Source: Cryptomeria japonica
Lineage: Eukaryota; Streptophyta; Pinopsida; Cupressales; Cupressaceae
DNA: 64,000 bases
Assembly (NCBI RefSeq): GCF_030272615.1
Contig: NC_081408.1
Span: forward strand, 342,451,793 to 342,515,792
Reading direction: 5' to 3'
Positions within the stretch are counted from its first letter, which is position 1; the number at the start of each line of letters is the position of its first letter. A program made the position numbers and the translations under genes. Below are positions 9,876-21,081 of the stretch, piece after piece. Below the pieces are notes generated by a model. That model ran no database searches, was not told the origin of the DNA, and worked only from the letters and a program-made list of their open reading frames with translations.

Positions 9876-10321
9876 CGGTTAGGAACCAAAGAGGAAGATA
9901 CCAGAATGTTCCCATGGAAACTACAGGTACACTATTTGAACAACCAATATCAATTCTAATTGACACGGGATCATTTGAATGTTTCATCTCACCTGAATTA
10001 GTAAACAAATATGCATTAAAAGTTAATCAAATGGAGTCATCATGGATGATTCAATATGGGGATAAGGCAACTAGGGAAGTAACTAAGTGTTTATCGAGGG
10101 CAAGGGTACAATTCCCTGAGTTCGAAACAAGGGTAGATCTCTATGTGGCACCCCTAGGATTATATGATGTAATTATGGGAATGAGTTGGTTAACGGACCA
10201 TCAAGCTAGTGTAGATTGCTATAACAAAGTTGTTGAATGTTTGGATGATGGGGGGAAAAGGGTCAAAATCCAAGGAAAGTTTAAACCCATTAGTATAGAA
10301 ACCATCTCAACATGCAATTAA
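9833..10321 (+). pseudogene. Aspartic protease domain of T1
   Basis: Retropepsin-like domain with active-site motif ILIDTGSFECFI at ~9950-9985 and the flap/second-half motif YDVIMGMSWL at ~10165-10195. It would cut the gag-pol polyprotein. The frame opens at 9833 and ends at a TAA at 10319-10321 caused by a one-base loss near 10308; a compensating extra base near 10432 restores the frame before RT. Confidence 0.8.
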
Positions 10322-10429
10322 AGAAGGAAAGGAGAAGAGGAGGTCAAATCTATATGGTTGAAATTGATGAAGGAAAGGAGGAAAATACACCAACATTTGA
10401 AAATACCCCCTTCTTAAAGGTATTTAAGG

Positions 10430-11740
10430 ATGTTTTTTCCAGAAGAATTACCCGGTTTACCCCCTAAGAGGAAGTTTGACTTTTCTATTGAAGTACTCCC
10501 AGGAGCTGAACCAATATCAAGGGCACATTACCGGATGAACACAACCGAATTACAAGAGCTCAAAATGCAATTAGAGGAACTCTTAGCTAAGGGATTAATA
10601 AGGCCAAGTGTATCACCATGGGGAGCGCCAATTTTATTTGTTAAGAAGAAGGATGGAATCTTAAGGTTATGCATCGACTATAGGATGTTGAACAAAGTCA
10701 CAATAAAGAATAGGTATCCCTTACCTCGCATAGAGGATATTTTTGACCAAATGAAAGGAGCGGCAGTTTTCTCAAAGATAGATCTTCGGTGAGGGTACCA
10801 TCAACTCAGAATTAAGGAGGAAGACATTCCGAAAATAGCCTTCAGGACTAGATATGGACATTATGAATTCATAGTAGTTCCTTTTGGTGTAACTAATGCC
10901 CCAGCTGCATTTATGAACCTAATGAATAGTGTACTCCATGACTACTTGGATAAATTTGTTTTGGTATTTCTGGATGACATATTGATTTACTCTAGAAATG
11001 AAGAGGAACATTTAGTGCACCTACAAATTGTTTTGCAAAGGTTGAGAGAACATAAGTTATATGGGAAATTGTCCAAATGTGCCTTCTTTGAGGAAAAGAT
11101 TCACTATCTTGGACATATAATATCAAAGGAAGGAATAGCAGTCAACCCAGATAAAATAAAGGCAATAGTAGAATGGCCAATCCCTAAAAATGTTTCAGAG
11201 GTAAGAAGTATGGGGCTAGCAAGTTACTATAGGATGTTTGTGGAAGGATTCTCTAAGATAGAAAATCCCATCACCTCGTTACAAAGGAAGGGCAAAAGGT
11301 TTGTGTGGACCGAGCAAAGTGATAAGGCATTTCAAATCTTGAAGGGAAAACTAACTTCAGCACCCATTCTAAAGGTACCAGATCCAAATGGAACCTTCAC
11401 AGTTGTAACTGATGCTTCTATTGAAGGGTTAGGAGGAGTACTTGTCAAAGATGAAGGGGTAGTAGCTTACGAATCCAGGAAGCTAAAGACTCATGAAGTC
11501 AATTATGCACCCCACGACTTAGAATTGGCAGCAATTGTGCATGCCCTACAAAAATGGAGACACTTCTTGCTAGGGAAGCCCTTTGAATTGAAGTCAGATA
11601 ACTAAGGACTAAAGTACATCTTTACCCAACCCCACTTAAATGCCAGACAAAGAAGGTGGTTAGAGTTTCTAAGTGAATATGATTTTGAAATTGAATATAT
11701 TAAGGGGAAAGAAAATAGGGTGGCAGATGCCTTAAGTAGG
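10430..11740 (+). pseudogene. Reverse transcriptase and RNase H of T1
   Basis: RT begins after [16 protein letters not shown]. The conserved blocks follow in order: [47 protein letters not shown], then stop TGA 10790-10792, [12 protein letters not shown] and the catalytic FLDDILIYS (~10965-10990). The RNase H block starts near 11330 ([21 protein letters not shown], then KSDN). A TAA at 11603-11605 replaces the Gln codon kept in the sister copy. A Phe codon is missing near 11209. Otherwise the frame is continuous to 13195, so inactivation is by few point changes. Confidence 0.85.
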
Positions 11741-13195
11741 AGGAGACACTTGATGACTATAGCAGCATTCAAAACCTCTTTCAAAAGGCAAGTAATGGAT
11801 GAACAAGGACATGACCCACGGTATGAGCAAGTCAAATTGACTTTAGAACACAACCCAACCGATCCTAAGGTTGAAGGGTATACATTAGATGAAGATGGGC
11901 CGCTCAGATACAATAATAGAATCTATATTCCTAATTCAGGGAACTTAAGGGAAGTAGTCTTGTCGGAGGCTCACAATGCCCCTTATTTAGGGCACCTAGG
12001 AGTTAACAAACTTTATGCAGATCTAAAGAAGTTATACTTTTGGCAAGGGTTGAAGAATGATATTGTCAAGTATGTAGCTAAATGTTTGGAGTGTCAAAGA
12101 GTAAAGGCAGAACACAGACACCCAGCCGAATTGTTGCAATTGCACGATGTACCTCAACACAAGTGGAAAGTTATTAGCATGGATTTTGTGCAAGGGTTAC
12201 CCATGTCACCTTCTAGGCATGATGCAATAATGGTGGTAATTGACAAACTCACTAAGGTGGCACACTTTATACCAGGGAATCTGACGGATGATGCACCTAC
12301 CTTGGCTAGACGCTTTGTTAAGGAAATATTTAGGTTGCATGGAATACCAGAGAAAATCATATCAGATAGAGATGCTAGATTCACTTCAAGGTTTTGGACC
12401 ACTCTTCAATCAGCTCTAGGAACTCAACTAAATTTTAGCACTGCATACCATCCTGAAACCGACAGTCAGACAAAAAGGACAAATCAGATTATGGAAGACC
12501 TGCTTCGCATGTACTGCATGGACCAACAGAGGAAATGGGAAGAGTACCTACCTTTGGTAGAGTTTGCTTACAATAATACATATCAAACATCTTTGGGAAT
12601 GGCACCTTTTGAAGCTTTGTATGGTAGACCATGTCGAACACCTTTGAGTTGGGATAGTCTTGAAGATAGAGTGTTTATTGGGCCAGATATGTTGAAAGAA
12701 ATGGAAAGGAAAACTAAGGAAATTAGGCAAAGATTGAAGGAAGCCTCAAATAGACAGAAAAGTTATGCAGACAAAAACAGAACACCAAGGGAGTTTGAGG
12801 TAGGAGAGAAAGTCTTCCTAAGGGTTAGGCCACACAAGAGTTCCATAAGATTTGGTAAAAATACTAAGCTTGCACCTCCTTGTGTTGGACCTTTTGAAAT
12901 ATTGGGAAGGATTAATCCAGTGTCATACCAGTTGGCCTTACCTACCCAATTGAGCCAAATCCATGATGTCTTCCATGTATCTCTTCTTAAAAAGTATGTA
13001 CCTGATAAGAAACACATTTTGAATTGGGATGCTTTACAGGTCCAAGAAATTGGAGGAATAATGATAGAGCCATTCAGAATCTTGGAGAGGCACCAGTGCC
13101 AGTTGCACAACAGAGAGGTTGATCAGTGCAAAGTGCAATGGGACCAGTATGATGAAAAGAATGCCACGTGGGAAGATACTAAGGAGATGCAGTAG
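11741..13195 (+). pseudogene. Integrase and chromodomain of T1 (catalytic Glu lost)
   Basis: HHCC zinc region (HNAPYLGHLG ... CLECQ) at ~11970-12110. Catalytic core: MDFVQGLP (first Asp) at ~12180, SDRDARFTSRFW (second Asp) at ~12365, and the third position in YHPETDSQTKRTNQ at ~12450. Here Lys replaces the expected catalytic Glu, and Gly becomes Ser; the sister copy keeps the expected residues. Then a GPF/Y-type module ([24 protein letters not shown]) and a chromodomain (PFRILERH ... KVQWDQYDEKNATWED) at ~13065-13180. The chromodomain is thought to guide insertion to heterochromatin. The segment ends with TAG at 13193-13195. Confidence 0.88.
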
Positions 13196-13275
13196 TTGTT
13201 TCCTTTTTTTGTTTTAAACATGAACTATAAACTCTTTTGAATGCATTTAATAAGTGCATCGGGACGATGCACAAA

Positions 13276-13290
13276 TTAAGGGGGGGAGGA
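13276..13290 (+). other. Polypurine tract of T1
   Basis: TTAAGGGGGGGAGGA directly precedes the 3' LTR start TGTCACAACC. Confidence 0.88.
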
Positions 13291-13620
13291 TGTCACAACC
13301 CTCCTTTATCTCCTTTGGATTTAAATACAAACTCTATTATATTTCTTTTGGATAAACTATTGAATGAATATTATAAAGGAATAAAAATAATAAAACACAC
13401 ACACACATGGAATTTTTATTTTTTTTCTTAATTGTTTATTTAAATTTCCTCACCCAAATTATGGCACATGTTGTAGGAAGAATAAGAAGCTTCTAGAGGC
13501 TTCTCCACCACCTTGCATGTAACTCCTCCCACTAAGTCTAATCAATTTGCATGAAGGCCAAATTGGGAGAGAATCTCTTTTTTTAATTAAAAATTTAAGT
13601 AGTGGAATTTGGGGATTTTT

Positions 13621-13630
13621 CTTATAAAAG
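13621..13630 (+). promoter_or_regulatory. Putative TATA box in the T1 LTR
   Basis: CTTATAAAAG about 330 bp into the LTR. Activity is not shown by sequence alone. Confidence 0.5.
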
Positions 13631-16568
13631 ATATACAAGTTTTCAAAAAAGGGAGTTGGTTATTCCATAAAGAAATTCTTCAAAGTAAATTTTTCTTTTG
13701 TAGTCATATTTCATTTTTCAGCTAAGATTTTGCTTTGGAGGACTTCTTCAAGTTTGAAGGATCAAGGGAGATTCATAGGGGATTCTACACCATTTTCAAG
13801 CATCCAGGTTCTCATGCATCTCATCCTTGCTACAAATTATATTAGATTAATTTGTTTAAGAAATTAGATCCATTAGTTTCAAATTTTTGATAAGAAATAG
13901 ATTAATTTGTTAAGAAATTAGAATCATTTGTTTCAATTTTTTTTTTATAAGAATTAGATTCATTTGTTTCATTTAGATTCATTAGTTTCATAAGAATTAG
14001 ATTCATTTGTTTAAGAAGTTAGATCCATATATTTCAAATTCTTGATAGGAATTAGATTAAATTGTTTAAAATTTCTTATTAAGTTTTAAATCGATTCTTG
14101 CTGAAGAACTAGATTAGAACCATCTTTTTTTTCCTTTCTCTAGAATCATCTCTTTGGTTATTGATTAGAAATCTGAATCTCATCCTTTAAAGAGATTTCG
14201 CTGTGATTATTTCCTCTGTATCTAGTTATATAAATTCTCTGTAGAAAAAAAAATTAGTTGAAAGTAAGGATAGATTTCACTGCGATTATTCTAAATTTCT
14301 CCCTGTAATATTTAAATTGTATGATTATTCTTTTTATCATTGTGAATAACTCTCTGTGAAGAAGCAAAATATAAGTTTATCTCTATAAGTTTTAGATTGA
14401 AAATCAGATTAAATACACACCTTATGAGCTTGCATTTACCAGCATAATCATCTATCTTTCATGACTGGAAACGATTATTTTCTCTGGATTGTTTATCTCT
14501 GAGAATAAACCTCTGTGAGGAAGCAACATATAAGTTTATCTCTGTAAATTTTATGAGCTTGCATTTCCCAGCATAATCATCTATCCTTCATCTTCCTGGA
14601 TTGTTTATCTATGTGAATAACTTTCTAGATTATTCACCCTGTGAATGAATCCTTATTGTTTACTTTAGTATTTTTATCCTTTTAATCCAAAATCTACTTT
14701 CTGTACCCATTTAAATTAAATTGTAAATTAGAATTTATATATATATATATAGTTATTATTCCAATGTTAACATATTATATTAACGCCACATTATCATTAT
14801 AGCATACTGCATTTATTTTAGCACGGTCTCTGAAAATGTCAGAAGTACGCAGGGCGGCGGTAATTGAGACCGCGGGGTTAATGGTACCCCCCACTACCCT
14901 GCGGTCACCGTAAGTGGTCGCAGGGGAGTGCAGGGGACCACGCGGCCCCCTCATCCCCTACGGGTCTGCGCATACAGGACCGCAGGGGGTGATGGGACCT
15001 GTGGTCCCCACCCCCTAATTACTATTATAAAACAATTTGCCTTGTTTAATGATTAACTTCGATGAAACTTTTAAAATCGTTTTAATTAAAAATTTAAGTT
15101 TTTTTTTTTTATATATATATCGTTTTAAATTAAATTTAAGATACTTCCTTTTTAATTTTATATAATTGTTTAGTTAAATTTATTTTTATTTTTTTTTAGC
15201 AAAAAGATTGAAATCAAATTATTGTTTCAATTCCTTTAGGGAATTATTGGATTATTTGATCAATGATTTTGATTTACTTAAAAACAAATAAGTCTTATTA
15301 TTTCAATTTGATCCAAAATTTCAAAAAGTATAAGCTAATCACTCATGTGGAATTGGTAACACTATAATTAATTAGTCTCGCGATAGGAGAAAACATTTCT
15401 GCATTTTGTATGTAAATGACGTTACTTTTGCATTGCATTTATATTATTTCGCATTCTTTATCTTCATGCAATTGCACGTAAGTTCACAATTATCATTACC
15501 ATGCCAATACATGTATTAATTTGTTTAATTGTAGAATAATGATATTTCTCTTTTTCAAATAGTATTTAAAGTTTAAATTATGTACACCCATTTCATAATT
15601 ATATCTCAAGCATGATGTTTCATAAGCTCTTAGTTTAGAAACTAATCAAAGGAAGTTGGAAAACCAAAACTAGCAGCGTTCGGTATATACGGTGCCTCTG
15701 GGTCACGCTTACGGGTAATGTCGTCGTGTTGAACTACTGCACTTAACGCCTATTAAAGCTGCATCAACGACGTCTGTGGCATCATCCCTATAAATCATCG
15801 GGGAGTAATAAGGGACACTTGGAAGTTAAAATCCAAGGGGTGGGTAATCCCCCTTGGATCGATAATTTAATAAGATAACTTTTAAATGATTTTCACATCC
15901 GTTGAGATAAACTGTAGTAAACCCCTTTTAGGGATGGTCAAGTTGAATGCTCTCATGAAATTGATTTCATTTTTTTATCTTGAAGGGATATTGGTGATTT
16001 GCAATTTGGTCAAGGGTGACGCTCATGATAAGAATTAGGATCTAGTTATTTTTAGGCCACAAGCAATAGGCCATCTTGAGCCTTCACTTAAGCACTACCA
16101 TCGTGGGTAGCAACCGTAGAGAAACTGTCTGGGACATTGACCCTAGAAAGGGTTGTGTACCCACAAATAAGTTTACATCAAACCATAGAATAGAAAATAG
16201 AACTACATACTTTACGCCTTGATCCCATGTCGAAGCGGGTATGTAGGCAGTCTTGGGACGGAGTTGTCCCTCATACTCAGGTGTTCGTGGGTGGGGTCTA
16301 GGCTTGGTTGAGTAAGAATCCTAATTGAAAGATAAGATAATTTAATTGAAAAAGAAATTCAATGCATACTCGGAAGGAATCCCGTATGGATTCGCTTGAC
16401 TTCCTGAGGCTTTAAGCCAAATTCCGAGGCAGAATTCAAGCTTGTATTAATTAATTACTCCTAAGGACGGCGACCTCGGTGCACTTTTGTTAGAAGAGTG
16501 TAGTACTTAGTGAGTGGCTCAGGACCCTAATGGTCCCAATGAGTCTAAGTCTCTAGCCAGAGCATCTC

Positions 16569-16761
16569 CTATCCCATTTGGATAGATGCCTACCCCGTAT
16601 GGGTAGATGCCTATCCCATTTGGATAGATGCCTACCCCGTATAGGTAGATGCCTATCCCGTATTGGATAGATGGAATCTTATGTCCCGTATGGACAATTG
16701 CCTAACCCGTATGGTTAGATGCTCATCCTGGATGGATGAATGCCTAATCCTAAATGGATGG
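16569..16761 (+). repeat. Mini-hairpin array, T1 3' LTR (9 units)
   Basis: Same array as 8225-8375 but with two more 21-nt units (near 16611 and 16632). Unit TCATCC/GGATGA and unit TGTCC/GGACA are perfect here, while the 5' LTR copies have mismatches. Confidence 0.85.
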
Positions 16762-16861
16762 ATGCCCAGAGTATGCAATTGAATAAAACATAATGATTAC
16801 ATTAAACAAAACAAAAAAAGAATACTCAATTTTGTTGATTCAATTATGGTGGGTTATTACA

Positions 16862-17280
16862 ACTACCCTCAAGAAGTCGTTACCTCTGATGATAATTATT
16901 AAACCTGACTGTAAATAAGAATCTGGAGGATTCTTTTCATAAAAAAAAAGAGGAAGATGTAATACAATTATTCAAGGATCAATTAATTAAAATTATCTAA
17001 ATTAATTCCTAAGAGTCGTAAACTTTGAGTTACAATAATCTTATAGTTTATTCTTCTTATGTAGAATGAGTTTCTATTTATATAATTTCTTATTATTTTT
17101 AGAAGTAATTTAAATTTTATATTTGAGTATCCATTATGAATAATTCATCTTTGAATGGATATTATGACAGTCATTAAGTCAGAGGTTGTTATGAATTGTT
17201 TCATTGTTCATTTGTTTGGGCGTGAGAAAATATAGTTAATTGGCAAATTTGTTTTTGATTAAGGAAAAAAACAAGTTTTG
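16862..17280. other. 419 bp between the two Tekay elements
   Basis: AT-rich with no ORF and no recognisable element. It ends in TTTTG (17276-17280), the left target duplication of element T2. Confidence 0.7.
17276..17280. repeat. Left target-site duplication of T2 (TTTTG)
   Basis: Identical to 27251-27255; the two copies flank the TG...CA termini of the minus-strand element. Confidence 0.85.
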
Positions 17281-17380
17281 TGTAATAACCCACCTTACTT
17301 AACCCAACAAAATTTGACCACTTTTTTTTTGTTTGATTACTTTAATCATTTGTGTTTGATTCAATGGCATACTCTGGGAA

Positions 17381-17532
17381 TCCATCTATTTAGATTAGGC
17401 ATTCATCCATCTGGGATGAGCATCTAACCATGCGGGTTAGCCATCTGTCCATACGGGACATAAGATTTCATCTATCCAGTACGGGATAGGTATCTACCCA
17501 TACGAGGTAGGCATCTATCCAATTGGGATAGG
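17381..17532 (-). repeat. Mini-hairpin array, T2 3' LTR (7 units)
   Basis: Stems on the plus strand include TCATCC/GGATGA, CTAACC/GGTTAG, TGTCC/GGACA and CTATCC/GGATAG, with ATACG-type loops (the complement of CGTAT). The first unit near 17381 is partly decayed. Confidence 0.85.
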
Positions 17533-19149
17533 AGGTGCTCTAGCCAGAGACTTAGACTCATCAGGACCATTCGGATCTTGAGCCACTCACTAAGTACTAC
17601 ACTCTTCTAATAGGAGTGCATCGAGGTCGCCATCCTTAGGAGTAATTAAAAAGAACATAATACAAGCTTGAATTCCGCCTTGAAATTTGGCTTAAAGCCT
17701 TGGGAAGTCAAGTGAATCCATACGGGATTCCTTCCAAGTATGCATTGAATTGATTTTTTCCTTTTATTATACTTATCTTTCAAATTAGGATTCTACTCAA
17801 TCCTTCTTCTTACCAAAACCTAGACCCCATCCACGAATGCCTGAGTACTAGGGACAACTCTGTCCCAAGACTGCCTACATACCCGTTTCGGCATGGGATC
17901 AAGGCGTAAAGTATGTAGTTCTATTTTCTACTCTATGGTTTGATGTAAATTGATTAGTGGGTACGCAACCCTTTCAAGGGTCAATGTCCCAGATAGTTTC
18001 TTTGCAGTTGCTACCCACGGTGGTAGCACTTAAGCAAAGGCTTAAGATGGCCTATTGCTTGTGGCCTAAACAACTAGATCCTAATACCTATCATAAGTGT
18101 CACCCTTGACCAATTGTCAATCATCAACAATTCTTCGAGACTAAAACAATTTCATAAAAGCATTTCACTCGATCATCCCTATAGGAGTTTAATATGGTTT
18201 AACTCAGCGGATGAAAGATCATTTCAGAATTATCTTATTAGATTATCGATCCAAGGGGGATTACCTGCCCCTTGGATTTTAACTCCCAAGTGTCCCTTAT
18301 TACTCCCTGATGATTTATAGGGATGATGCCACAGACGTCGTTGATGCAACTTTATTAGGCGTTAAGTGCAGTAGTTCAACACGACGGCATTACTCGTAAG
18401 CGAGACCCAGAGGCACTGTATATACCGAACACTGCTAGGTTTTGGTTTTCCGACTTCCTTCATTTAGTTTTCTAACTAAGAAGCTATGAAAACATCATAC
18501 TTGAAAACAATTATGAATTGAATGTACGTAATTGCAAGGTTTAATTAATTGAAATAACTACTTCGATGGCATTCAATTACTACTTGATAGAATTACCATT
18601 CTTCTACAACTAAACTACTTAATATATGATTGCACGATAAAGACAATTATAAACTCACGTATTTAAACGTGTAATTTGCATAAAACTGATGGAAATGTAA
18701 CTTGATCATGAATGCAAATTAATATATAAGTAATTTGATGATGTAAAAACAATAGTGTCATTTACATGCAAAATGAAGCAATGTTTACTTCTATCACGAG
18801 AATAATTAATTATAGCATTACTGGTTCAAAATGAACAATTAGTTTAGACTTTTGGCAATTTTGGATCAAATCATAATATTATGACTTAATTGTTTTAAAT
18901 GAATCTAAATATTATCGACTAAGTAACCCAATAAATCTCCAATGGGTTGAGAGATTTCAATTATACACATAAATTTGAAATTACAAATTCACTATACAAT
19001 GATCCTAATTACTTATAAATTTTCCTAAGTTTAAATCTACTAACTTAAAAATTTATAACAATTAAACTTAAAATTTAACTAAGCAAATATTAACACTTTT
19101 TAAATTGTTATTTAATATACATAATAAAAAAAAAATTAATTAACAAAAC

Positions 19150-19395
19150 AAGGCACGGGGTTTTTGTTTAAAGTAATGGGGAGTGGGGAGGGGCCCATGG
19201 GTCCCATCATCACTGCGGACCTGCGGGCGCAGGCCTACAGTGATGAGGGGACCGACGTGGTCCCCTCCACTGCCCTGTGGCCACTGCTGTAGCAGTGACC
19301 GCAGGTTAGTGGAGGGTACCACTGGGTACCACTAACCTGCGGCAATAGCTCCGCCCCATCCACTCCCTGCGTCGGTCCACTATCCCATGCAAATT
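19150..19395. repeat. GC-rich nested-palindrome segment in the T2 LTR
   Basis: A strongly GC-rich block in otherwise AT-rich LTR. CATCACTG (19208-19215) pairs with CAGTGATG (19238-19245), enclosing CCTGCG/CGCAGG (19220-19225/19228-19233). CACTGCT/AGCAGTG is at 19282-19288/19291-19297. The matching block in T1 (6480-6680, 14820-15020) has different bases but also has stems such as CCCTGCG/CGCAGGG. Confidence 0.75.
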
Positions 19396-19458
19396 AATTT
19401 CGTCCTACGGTTTCGCGTACACTGTGTTTGCATAAATTTTTAATAGAAATTTAAATAC

Positions 19459-19660
19459 TTGTGTGTGTGTGTGTGTGTATATAGATATATATATACATAT
19501 ATACATACATATATACATAGATATATGTGTGTGTGTGTATATACATATATGTGTGTGTGTGTGTGTCTATATATATATATCTCTGTGTGTGTGTGTGTGT
19601 GTGTCTGTGTGTGTGTGTGTATGTATATGTATATGTATATGTATATATATATACATATAT
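19459..19660. repeat. TG/TA microsatellite
   Basis: Alternating GT runs and TATACATA runs over about 200 bp. Protein-like frames through it are pure Cys-Val or Tyr-Ile repeats and not genes. Confidence 0.95.
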
Positions 19661-21001
19661 TATTTAAGCATAGAGAGAAATATATAACCAAATGTATGTG
19701 AAATAAAAATATTAATGTAAACAAATGAGAATAAGGATTTATTCACAGGAATGAATAACACAGAGAACAGAGAGAATTATACCTCATTTTCAACTAATAT
19801 TCATAGGGAGATTTATACCTCATTTTTTTTCTTCAACTAACATTCACAGAGAGATTTATATCTCATTCTACACAGAGAGATTTATACTTCCTTTTTTTTC
19901 ACAAAGAGAAATGAATACAATGAGGTTTATATTTTATTATCGGACATTTTCTGTTCACAAAGAAGTAAGATTGAATGTAAGAAATAGATTTATATTTAAA
20001 CTCCCAATCCAGGAATGAATTTAAAAGAAGAATAACAAGGACAGATTCATACAGAAATGGTTATCATTTAATCACACAGAGAAGATTTTTTAATCTCAGA
20101 AAAAAAGAAATTTAAATAAGGAGAATATGATTTTATTTTATTTTGCACAGATAAAGAAAAATATTTTTTTTTCTTCTTGGAAAAGCAAAAGCAAGATCTG
20201 ATATTTCTCTAAAGAGATTAATCAAATAATAAAGCTATCTTTCACATGCAAGCAAGATCTGATATTTATTTTCTAAAGAGAATTAAATAAATAATAAAGC
20301 TATCTTTTGCATGCAATATATGAAAATACTTTAATCAATATGTATCCCTAAATAAGAAGAAAAGATTTACAATCTAAAAAGTTTGTTTTTTTTTGTTTTG
20401 TTTTTTTTTTAAAGAAGATCTAGAAGCTATTTTTACAAAGAAGAGAACATGGCTTATCGAAGCTTGATGTTGAATCCTCTAGCTATCCTTTTTGATCCTT
20501 CCTTGCAACTTGAGAGAAATCTTCAAGAACAACTTAGCAATCCTACAACGAAAATGAGACTACCAAAGAAGATCCTACTAACAACAAGGAAACTTGGAAA
20601 ATTTTCTTCAATACATAATCAACACTCCCTTATGAAAACTTGCATACAATATATAAGAAAAATCTCTTAATTCCACTATCTAGAGAAATTAATTAAGAGT
20701 GGGATTCTTTTCCAATATTGGACTCATACAAATTGATTAAAAACCTAGTGGGGGAGTTACATGCAAGGCATTGAAGATTCCTCTAGAAGCTTCTAATTCC
20801 TCCTACAACATGTGCCATAATTGGGAGTGGGAAAATAAATAAAAATAAAAATAATGTCTTTTGAATTATAATCTCCAAGTGTGTGTGTGTGTGTGTCCAT
20901 TTTTATTCTTTTATAATATTTATTCAATCATTTTCAATAGCCCAACCAAAAATATAATACAATTGTATCAAATCAAAAAGTGATAAAGGAGGTTTGTGAC
21001 A

Positions 21002-21017
21002 TCCTCCCCCCCCCTTA
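21002..21017 (-). other. Polypurine tract of T2
   Basis: On the element strand the run is AAGGGGGGGGGAGGA, next to the 3' LTR start. Confidence 0.88.
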
Positions 21018-21081
21018 ATTTGTGCATCGTCTCAATGCACTTATAGAATGCATCCAAAAGAGTCTATAGTTCATGATTAAT

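Larger units (their letters stand above)
6477..16861 (+). mobile_element. Tekay/Del-type chromovirus T1 (plus strand), 5'-truncated
   Basis: Order: partial 5' LTR, initiator-Met-type PBS, gag, protease, RT, RNase H, integrase, chromodomain, polypurine tract, complete 3' LTR. The C-terminal chromodomain and long LTRs place it among chromoviruses, Tekay/Del by overall layout (inference). The 5' LTR starts in mid-LTR (6477 equals 14819 of the 3' LTR), so no target duplication is expected on the left. The coding region has several stops and frameshifts and a changed integrase catalytic residue, so the copy is dead. Confidence 0.85.
13291..16861 (+). mobile_element. Complete 3' LTR of T1 (3.57 kb)
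   Basis: Starts TGTCACAACCC and ends GGGTTATTACA. A TATA-like CTTATAAAAG lies at 13621-13630. Inside are TTAGATTCATTTG-type short repeats (13840-14060), a GC-rich hairpin segment (14820-15020) and the mini-hairpin array (16569-16761). There is no plausible gene. Confidence 0.9.
17281..21001 (-). mobile_element. 3' LTR of T2 (3.72 kb)
   Basis: On the plus strand it runs TGTAATAACCC... to ...TTTGTGACA, so on the element strand it starts TGTCACAAACC. It holds the hairpin array (17381-17532), a GC-rich structured segment (19150-19395) and a TG/TA microsatellite (19459-19660) that is not seen in the T1 LTR. A 73-codon frame at 20449-20670 recurs in the other LTR of T2, but it is LTR sequence rather than a gene. 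Confidence 0.9.

Noticed and set aside
19459-19724. Several overlapping frames of 74-94 codons
   Set aside because: Pure microsatellite translation.
20449-20670. 73-codon frame, repeated at 26635-26919 as a longer frame
   Set aside because: Both lie inside LTRs of T2; the frame is shared because the LTRs are copies, and it has no known domain.
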